In this document: piece after piece, positions 59,098 to 64,000 of the stretch
Position numbering within the stretch: the stretch's first letter is position 1
Layout of the letters: each line of letters starts with the position of its first letter
Assembly (NCBI GenBank): GCA_017634555.1
Contig: JAGBNF010000011.1
Location: 62,001 to 126,000, forward strand
Direction: 5' to 3'
DNA: 64,000 nt
Source of the DNA: Eubacterium sp.
Lineage (GTDB): Bacteria; Bacillota; Clostridia; Lachnospirales; Lachnospiraceae
Made by a program: the position numbers and the translations under genes
The notes under the pieces: model-generated
Seen by the model: the letters and a program-made list of their open reading frames with translations, nothing else
The model's database searches: none
What the model was told of the DNA's origin: nothing

Positions 59098-60702
59098 ATG
59101 GGATTACTAGAAAGACCAACAGTAAAGAGTTTAGAGAATGGCGGGAAATACTGGGAGCATGATTATGATGCTTTCTGTCTGAAGGCATATGTGCCTGCAA
59201 CCGAGATTGACGGGCAGGTAAATAATTATGGCTTCAGAGCCCCGCTTCTTCTTGTATTTGAGGAAGAAAAGCGTTCAGCCGACGAGGCAGTGAAGTTTGC
59301 TGAGGAAACCGGACTTGCCAAGATCGCATCATCATATGATGCAAGTGTTCTTTTCGTATATCCGACCTGCGAAGGCGGATGGGATAAGGCTGAGGAAAAT
59401 GTTTATATCGATCTTATTGCTGAGGTGAAGAACCATTTCATATATGAGGACGGAATCGCACCTATTACTGATTTCTTCACACAGGAGTTTAAGGGATATT
59501 TCATCAGAGGAGCCATATTCCGTGCGGATATCTACAGCTACGGAAAGTCTGCGGATTATGTGGCAACGAAGCTTCTGAAGAAGATAGACGGAGAGTATCT
59601 CTGGGGACCGGGTGAGATAACGCCTGCATGCTGCTATATGGAGAGACTCAGCGTTACTCCGGTTATAGAGAGGAAAGATATACCTGTCATCAGTGTAGGC
59701 AACAGTCCGGAGATTAATGAGTATTTCAAGGAATGTGAGAATCATCTTATAGAGGACAGCTCCGATTATGTGGGAGATTACAATTCATTTGTAAGATGCT
59801 ATAAGATGTGGTGCGGCGTTATTGAAGAGGAGCCTGACTTTGAGGAACTGGGCATTGTAGAGGATGCAGGCTGCACGACAGTTAAGACATCACCTGACAA
59901 TAAGGGCAGATTCAAGGATGAGCCGGAGCATAAGGTAGGATACTTCGCATACTATAACAAGGGACTTTTCGATAAGGGACCGGTACCTCTTCTTGTAGGT
60001 TTCCACGGCGGTGGAGATTCATCGATGTACCTTACATTTGTTTCGGGCTGGTGGGAGATAGCTCATGAGGAGAATTTCCTCTTCGTATCTATAGAGAACC
60101 ATCAGGATGTAACGGCTACCGAGGCAATTCAGGTTATAGAGGATTTGAAGAAGAAATATGATATCGACGAGAATCGTATCTATGCGACAGGATTCTCAAT
60201 GGGCTGCGGAAAGACCTGGGATCTGTACCATGAGTATCCGGAAGTTTTTGCGGGATTTGCGCCGGCAAGTGCACTCTTCCCGATCAAGAATAATCCTTTC
60301 GGTATGTCACTGGGTGATCCTCGCCTTAATATGACAGTTGCGGTACCATTCTTCTATTCAGGAGGAGAGAATTCACATCTTGCAGAGCTGCCGTATCACA
60401 GCGAAGGCGCTCTTGAGAGAATTCAGTATTTCGCTGAAGTTAATAAGCTTGCAGCAGATTTTAACATAAGCTATGAGGATAAGGACAACTGGAAGGATAA
60501 GTTCTACGGAGCAGAGCCTGACAGAGTCGAGGAAGTGGCAAATGAGCCGAGACAAAGCGTGCTTACTATAAGATACTACAACAGCACCGACGGTGTATGC
60601 CGCAGTGCGCTTGCCAGCGTAAGCAATCAGGTTCATGAATGCAGACAGCATACAAACAGACAGGCATGGAAATTTATATCTCAGTTTGTAAGAGGAAAGT
60701 AA
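59098..60702 (+). CDS. Alpha/beta-hydrolase esterase-like protein
   Basis: 534 residues without a signal peptide. The C-terminal half has an alpha/beta-hydrolase fold like PHB depolymerase/feruloyl-esterase proteins: LLVGFHGGGDSS (oxyanion HGGG), IYATGFSMGCGKTWDLYHEY (nucleophile Ser in GFSMG) and APASALFPI. The N-terminal half (residues 1-230) looks like a second, more distant hydrolase-like domain (LLLVFEEEK, FVYPTCEGGW, FFTQEFKGYFIRGA). It starts an operon with a GH127 arabinofuranosidase one base after its stop, which suggests removal of acyl or aryl groups from imported arabino-oligosaccharides. Catalytic His not firmly located. Confidence 0.82.
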   Translation: MGLLERPTVKSLENGGKYWEHDYDAFCLKAYVPATEIDGQVNNYGFRAPLLLVFEEEKRSADEAVKFAEETGLAKIASSYDASVLFVYPTCEGGWDKAEENVYIDLIAEVKNHFIYEDGIAPITDFFTQEFKGYFIRGAIFRADIYSYGKSADYVATKLLKKIDGEYLWGPGEITPACCYMERLSVTPVIERKDIPVISVGNSPEINEYFKECENHLIEDSSDYVGDYNSFVRCYKMWCGVIEEEPDFEELGIVEDAGCTTVKTSPDNKGRFKDEPEHKVGYFAYYNKGLFDKGPVPLLVGFHGGGDSSMYLTFVSGWWEIAHEENFLFVSIENHQDVTATEAIQVIEDLKKKYDIDENRIYATGFSMGCGKTWDLYHEYPEVFAGFAPASALFPIKNNPFGMSLGDPRLNMTVAVPFFYSGGENSHLAELPYHSEGALERIQYFAEVNKLAADFNISYEDKDNWKDKFYGAEPDRVEEVANEPRQSVLTIRYYNSTDGVCRSALASVSNQVHECRQHTNRQAWKFISQFVRGK

Positions 60703-60703
60703 T

Positions 60704-62536
60704 ATGGATAAGGCATTAAGAACATACACATTTAAAGAAGTAAAGGTAAAGGAAGGACTCTTCCGTAAGAGAATGGAGGTTAACAGAGCATATCTCCGAG
60801 AGCTTGATGACACATGTCTGCTTCAGAATTATTATTTTGAAGCAGGAATCATAATTCCGGGACTTATGACTCTGGAGAATCCTGCAGAGGCAAATATGCA
60901 CTGGGGTTGGGAGGCACCATCCTGCCAGCTTAGAGGACATTTCCTCGGACACTATATGTCTGCAGCTGCCATGCTGATAGCAAATGACGGAGATGAGATT
61001 CTCTCCGCAAAGCTTTGCCATATCGTAAGCGAGCTCCGCAGATGTCAGCTGGCAAACGGAGGAAAATGGGCAGGCTCTATTCCGGAGAAGTATTTTGAAT
61101 TCATGATAACAAGCGGCTATATCTGGTCGCCTCAGTATACTATTCATAAGCTTCTAATGGGACTTCTGGATACATATAAATATACCGGCAACGAGGAAGC
61201 ACTTCTCATTCTTTCGGGAATGGCAGACTGGTTCACAGACTGGACCGAGGACGTGAAGAAGAGAAGTCCGGAGACCATATTTAAGGGTGAGCAGGCCGGA
61301 ATGCTTGAATTATGGGCAGATGCATATACTGTGACCGAAGATGAGAAATACAGAAAGCTTGCCGAAACATATAAGGATCAGGGAATCTTCAAGCTTATCA
61401 GAGCAGGTAAGGATGCCCTTACAGATGAGCATACAAATGCCAGCATTCCTATCATTCAGGGTGCAGCTAAAATGTATGAGCTGACAGGTGATGAGGACTG
61501 GAGAAATATAGTTGAAACCTTCTGGGATCTGGCTGTTACAAAGAGAGGCATGTTTGCAACTACAGGACAGAATGCAGGTGAGTTCTGGATACCGCCTGAA
61601 AAGATGGGCGAATATAGAGGTGACCGTGGTCAGGAATTCTGTACAGTATACAACATGGTCCGTGTTGCGGAGTATCTTTTCAAATGGACCAAGAAGGCAG
61701 AATATTCGGATTATATAGAGAGATGTATATATAACGGCTTCCTGGCTCAGCAGTCTGCAGAGACCGGTATGCCGACCTATTTCCTCCCTATGACAACAGG
61801 TTCAAAGAAGAAATGGGCTACAAAGAGAAATGATTTCTGGTGCTGCCAGGGAACTATGATCCAGTCGGCAACTAAGTATCCGGAGATGATCTACTCGGCA
61901 GATGATGAAAACAGAAAGATATATGTAAATCAGTATATTCCTTCAGAGGTTACAGGAAAGCTGGGAGATAAGGATATTAAGATTGAACAGACTCTCGGAA
62001 TGATGGGACGTGAGGTTGCAACACTTTTCGAGGAGCATTCCATCAGCGAGAAGTCCAGATGGAAGATGAGATTCGTGGTTGAAGAGGGCGACGGTATCAC
62101 TGTTTCATTCAGAATTCCTGAATGGGTAGTGGAGCAGCCGACTATTTCCGTAAACGGAAGCGAGAAGAATTTCGATGAGCTTAAGACCGAGGAAGGCTAT
62201 ACAGATGTTGAGGGATTAAAGGCAGGAGACGTGATAGACATCTATCTTCCTTCAGCTATACATGCAGAGAGACTTCCGGATATGAAGTATCTTGCAGCAT
62301 TCCTTGACGGACCGATAGTACTTGCCGGACTTACTGAGGATATAGATACCATCAAGGGTGATTTTGATGCACCTGAAGAATTTCTTGATAAGGTTTCAGA
62401 ACATGCTTATGATATATTTGTATGGCTCCAGAATAATTACAGAACAAAACGTCAGTCGAAGAATTTCAAGCTGATTCCATTATATGATGTTAAGGATGAA
62501 CCATATACTCTTTACTTTGAAGAGATAAAGGAGTAA
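60704..62536 (+). CDS. Glycoside hydrolase family 127 (beta-L-arabinofuranosidase type)
   Basis: 610 residues without signal peptide, so cytoplasmic. The GH127 signatures are visible: QLRGHFLGHYMSAAAMLIA, GGKWAGSIPEKYFE, IHKLLMGLLDTYKYTG, the (Glu)-containing EFCTVYNMVRVAEYLFKWT region with the Cys and Glu metal ligands, and FWCCQGTMIQ near residue 380 with the Cys pair that includes the proposed nucleophile. The family releases beta-L-arabinofuranose from hydroxyproline-rich glycoproteins or pectin side chains. It is cotranscribed with the esterase-like gene, indicating use of plant wall material. Confidence 0.93.
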   Translation: MDKALRTYTFKEVKVKEGLFRKRMEVNRAYLRELDDTCLLQNYYFEAGIIIPGLMTLENPAEANMHWGWEAPSCQLRGHFLGHYMSAAAMLIANDGDEILSAKLCHIVSELRRCQLANGGKWAGSIPEKYFEFMITSGYIWSPQYTIHKLLMGLLDTYKYTGNEEALLILSGMADWFTDWTEDVKKRSPETIFKGEQAGMLELWADAYTVTEDEKYRKLAETYKDQGIFKLIRAGKDALTDEHTNASIPIIQGAAKMYELTGDEDWRNIVETFWDLAVTKRGMFATTGQNAGEFWIPPEKMGEYRGDRGQEFCTVYNMVRVAEYLFKWTKKAEYSDYIERCIYNGFLAQQSAETGMPTYFLPMTTGSKKKWATKRNDFWCCQGTMIQSATKYPEMIYSADDENRKIYVNQYIPSEVTGKLGDKDIKIEQTLGMMGREVATLFEEHSISEKSRWKMRFVVEEGDGITVSFRIPEWVVEQPTISVNGSEKNFDELKTEEGYTDVEGLKAGDVIDIYLPSAIHAERLPDMKYLAAFLDGPIVLAGLTEDIDTIKGDFDAPEEFLDKVSEHAYDIFVWLQNNYRTKRQSKNFKLIPLYDVKDEPYTLYFEEIKE

Positions 62537-62589
62537 TGTGACCTTAAGGGGGTTATAAATTATATATTTAAGAGAAGGAGAGTAAAACT

Positions 62590-62826
62590 ATGGAAACAAA
62601 AGCAGCAATCATCGCAATCATTGTGAAAGACGTAAAGTCATCAACCGAGATCAATGCAGTACTTCATGAGTATAATGACTGCATCATCGGAAGAATGGGA
62701 ATCCCATACCGTACTAAGGGAATCAATATCATCAGCATCGCAGTGGATGCAGATATGGATACCATCAACACCATGGCCGGAAGAATCGGACGAATTGAAG
62801 GCGTTTCAGCAAAGACAGTTTACTAA
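62590..62826 (+). CDS. TM1266-family iron-only hydrogenase system putative regulator
   Basis: 78 residues with a ferredoxin-like ACT/NikR-C-type fold: AIIAIIVKDVKSSTEINAVL, HEYNDCIIGRMGIPY and GINIISIAVDADMDTINTM are diagnostic of the TM1266 family. Members are found near [FeFe]-hydrogenase maturation genes and are thought to regulate or assist that system, though the mechanism is not settled. Here it stands alone, with a GAGAAGGAG ribosome site. No hydrogenase gene is in the window. Confidence 0.9.
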   Translation: METKAAIIAIIVKDVKSSTEINAVLHEYNDCIIGRMGIPYRTKGINIISIAVDADMDTINTMAGRIGRIEGVSAKTVY

Positions 62827-62831
62827 TTGCT

Positions 62832-62872
62832 GTAAAATGTACCTAAAACAGCCGTGTTACGGAGCGTAACAG
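62832..62872 (+). repeat. GTACATTT-type motif and GTTAC/GTAAC hairpin after the TM1266 gene
   Basis: TAAAATGTACC (62833-62843) is a further copy of the GGTACATTT core, inverted. It is followed by GTTACGGAGCGTAAC and a repeat of the GTTAC element. No T-run follows directly. Confidence 0.35.
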
Positions 62873-63002
62873 CCCTGTTACAAAGGGTTTCTTGCAAGTT
62901 ACGACTTTTTTGAAATATGCTGTACTCAGAGGTCAGCAATGCATATCTCAGTGAAAAATGTGTTGGTGACAGTAATAAAATTTTAGTACGGAGGTCAAAA
63001 AT

Positions 63003-63578
63003 ATGACGTTTGGTGAAAAGTTGAAAAATGCAAGAAAAGAAGCAGGGTTTACTCAGGAGCAGTTTGCTGAGAAGATGAGTATCTCAAGATCGGCAGTTGC
63101 AAAGTGGGAAAGTGATAAGGGTTTGCCTGATGTGAATAATCTGAAGATTATGTCACAGCTTCTGGGAGTCAGTATAGATCATCTTCTGGATGAGGATGAA
63201 AGTCTGAACCTGATGGAGACGAAGGAACCGATCAATCTTGAAGAGTATGAGAAGTCGGGGCATTGCAGAGATAAGAAGGATGCAGCGTGTCTTGAGAGAT
63301 TCGCAAAAGCCGATGCGATATATCCTCTTATAAGAAGCAAAAAGTTGAGCAAGATGGAAGCTGTAATTGATTTTATAACCCTGCCGGGAGTCGTTCAGCT
63401 TACGGATTATGCGAATGATCATGACGGCTACTATCTTGTTGAAGAAGGAACAAAGCAGTATCTCGTTCGCATTTCGAAGGAGTTTCTCTTCATCAGCCAG
63501 CTGATAGCGAAGGTTGATCCGAAGAAATTCATTATCGATAATAATGTCTTCAAAAAGGCAACCTACAGATTAAAATAA
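63003..63578 (+). CDS. XRE-family helix-turn-helix regulator
   Basis: 191 residues. Residues 1-62 are an XRE domain (FGEKLKNARKEAGFTQEQFA, SISRSAVAKWESDKGLPDVNN). The C-terminal ~125 residues form a domain of unknown type (SKMEAVIDFITLPGVVQ, YYLVEEGTKQYLVRISKEF) seen in Lachnospiraceae regulators. ACGGAGGT lies seven bases before the ATG. It has its own terminator. Its target is unknown. Confidence 0.87.
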   Translation: MTFGEKLKNARKEAGFTQEQFAEKMSISRSAVAKWESDKGLPDVNNLKIMSQLLGVSIDHLLDEDESLNLMETKEPINLEEYEKSGHCRDKKDAACLERFAKADAIYPLIRSKKLSKMEAVIDFITLPGVVQLTDYANDHDGYYLVEEGTKQYLVRISKEFLFISQLIAKVDPKKFIIDNNVFKKATYRLK

Positions 63579-63595
63579 TAGTAAATATAAGAAAT

Positions 63596-63635
63596 AGCCG
63601 TCCTGACTCCTGCTAAAGATTAGGACGGCTTTTCT
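63596..63635 (+). terminator. Terminator after the XRE gene
   Basis: AGCCGTCCT pairs with AGGACGGCT around a 17-base loop and is followed by TTTTC. Confidence 0.85.
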
Positions 63636-63651
63636 TATAAGCTGTTTTATT

Positions 63652-63691
63652 ACAGGATCGGGTGAGGAGTACTCACCTTCTGATTATCCTG
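63652..63691. repeat. Branched inverted repeat in the last intergenic region
   Basis: ACAGGAT/ATCCTGT arms enclose a second hairpin GGTGAG/CTCACC. Role unknown. No gene is seen between 63579 and 63961. Confidence 0.4.
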
Positions 63692-63807
63692 TTAAGGATA
63701 TTGTAGTTAAACATTTGATAATTGTCAAAAAGTATTAGTGCAAAAAAGATACATAGGAAATTCTTTGGACAGTATAAATGGAAAAAAGAAAATGTATTAT
63801 CTTGAAA

Positions 63808-63823
63808 TGTGACTTTAGTCACA
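63808..63823. promoter_or_regulatory. CRP/FNR-type site TGTGAC-TTTA-GTCACA
   Basis: Fits TGTGA-N6-TCACA exactly, with six-base arms. It is centred about 66 bases before the presumed transcription start of the gene at 63962, an activating position for CRP/FNR-type proteins. Confidence 0.5.
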
Positions 63824-63869
63824 TCGGAATTGTTTCTTTTCTCACTACAAAGCTTTGGATAAAATTTTA

Positions 63870-63917
63870 TATAATGAGTGTGTCAATGAGATATGAGTCA
63901 TTGGCGCACTCATTTTT
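63870..63917 (+). promoter_or_regulatory. Promoter -10 with immediate terminator-like hairpin
   Basis: TATAAT (63870-63875) lacks a good -35 (TACAAA at best), consistent with activator dependence. GAGTGTGTCAATGA/TCATTGGCGCACTC (63876-63889/63898-63911) follows at once and leads to TTTTTG. Same plan as at 52819 and 59029. Confidence 0.5.
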
Positions 63918-63961
63918 GTTAAGAAATTTAGATATAGATATTTTGAAGAATGGAGAGAACG

Positions 63962-64000
63962 ATGGGAACTATATTAAAGCTGAACGAGCTGACAAAGAAG
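63962..64000 (+). CDS. Start of an ABC transporter ATP-binding protein, cut by window edge
   Basis: ATG 63962 follows GGAGAG by a proper distance and encodes MGTILKLNELTKK before the window ends. The phrase L.L.ELTKK is the usual N-terminus of ABC ATPases, just ahead of the Walker A region. Only 13 codons are visible, so the call rests on this start and the ribosome site. Confidence 0.5.
   Translation, partial: MGTILKLNELTKK

Noticed and set aside
1..64000. CRISPR arrays, tRNA/rRNA genes, insertion sequences, prophage
   Set aside because: No repeat-spacer pattern, cloverleaf, rRNA-like sequence, transposase or phage gene was seen on either strand by reading; a tRNAscan or ISfinder search could still find something missed.

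Overview
The window reads as a chromosomal segment of an anaerobic Firmicute, most likely a Lachnospiraceae of the Butyrivibrio/Pseudobutyrivibrio kind. This is inferred from moderate GC with AGGAGG-type ribosome sites, a T-box in front of pheST, a PheS with a cysteine-rich insertion, indolepyruvate:ferredoxin oxidoreductase, a TM1266-type hydrogenase-system protein, GH127 and GH13 enzymes, and cytoplasmic sugar-binding-domain/GGDEF fusions. Species cannot be named from sequence alone. No rRNA, tRNA, CRISPR array, insertion sequence or prophage was found.

Layout. 1-1193 (minus): 5' part of a TIR-domain protein with a membrane segment and WD40-like start; it leaves the window. 1410-6975: phenylalanine T-box, pheS, pheT, queA. 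6994-12076: envelope genes (membrane GDPD, COG2426 protein, a lipoprotein with a catalytically degenerate amidase domain, a SleB-type hydrolase). 12181-15585: ARG boxes and argC-argJ-argB. 15604-18789: ComEA-like lipoprotein, orphan OmpR regulator, and a fusion of a degenerate alpha/beta hydrolase with a Ppm1/LCMT-type methyltransferase. 18819-22916: iorA, iorB and an AMP-forming acyl-CoA ligase, a plausible arylpyruvate-oxidising unit. 23109-27502: a possible small RNA, a NatA-like ATPase, a NatB permease fused to a CPBP protease, a GH25 muramidase, and a 224-bp compound palindrome. 27504-28814 (minus): GH13 glucosidase, divergent from a YtrA/GntR-regulated ABC operon (29004-32994). 33009-40464: housekeeping (pgi, two rRNA methyltransferases, papain-like protease, rdgB, yfcE-like).

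40465-50779 is an accessory, partly decaying region: an EAL-domain remnant abutting a shortened rlmD tail, a PrsW-like fragment, an XRE remnant, a frameshifted membrane-protein gene, and single genes for GNAT, phosphotransferase, MBL hydrolase, P-loop kinase-like protein and two hydrolase-GNAT fusions. A second sensor/GGDEF paralogue (50867) closes it.

52796-58975: aroB overlaps a LytTR regulator, which overlaps a soluble GHKL kinase, followed by a four-gene ABC-2 exporter with two ATPases. 59006-62536: esterase-like protein and GH127 arabinofuranosidase, probably one hemicellulose/pectin side-chain operon. 62590-64000: TM1266 protein, XRE regulator, and the first codons of another ABC ATPase behind a CRP/FNR-like site.

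Two themes run across the window. Several promoters are followed within a few bases by a stem-loop, sometimes with a T-run, at the expected 5' end of the transcript. Short sequences recur between genes, notably GCGGTACATTTCATAAAA.
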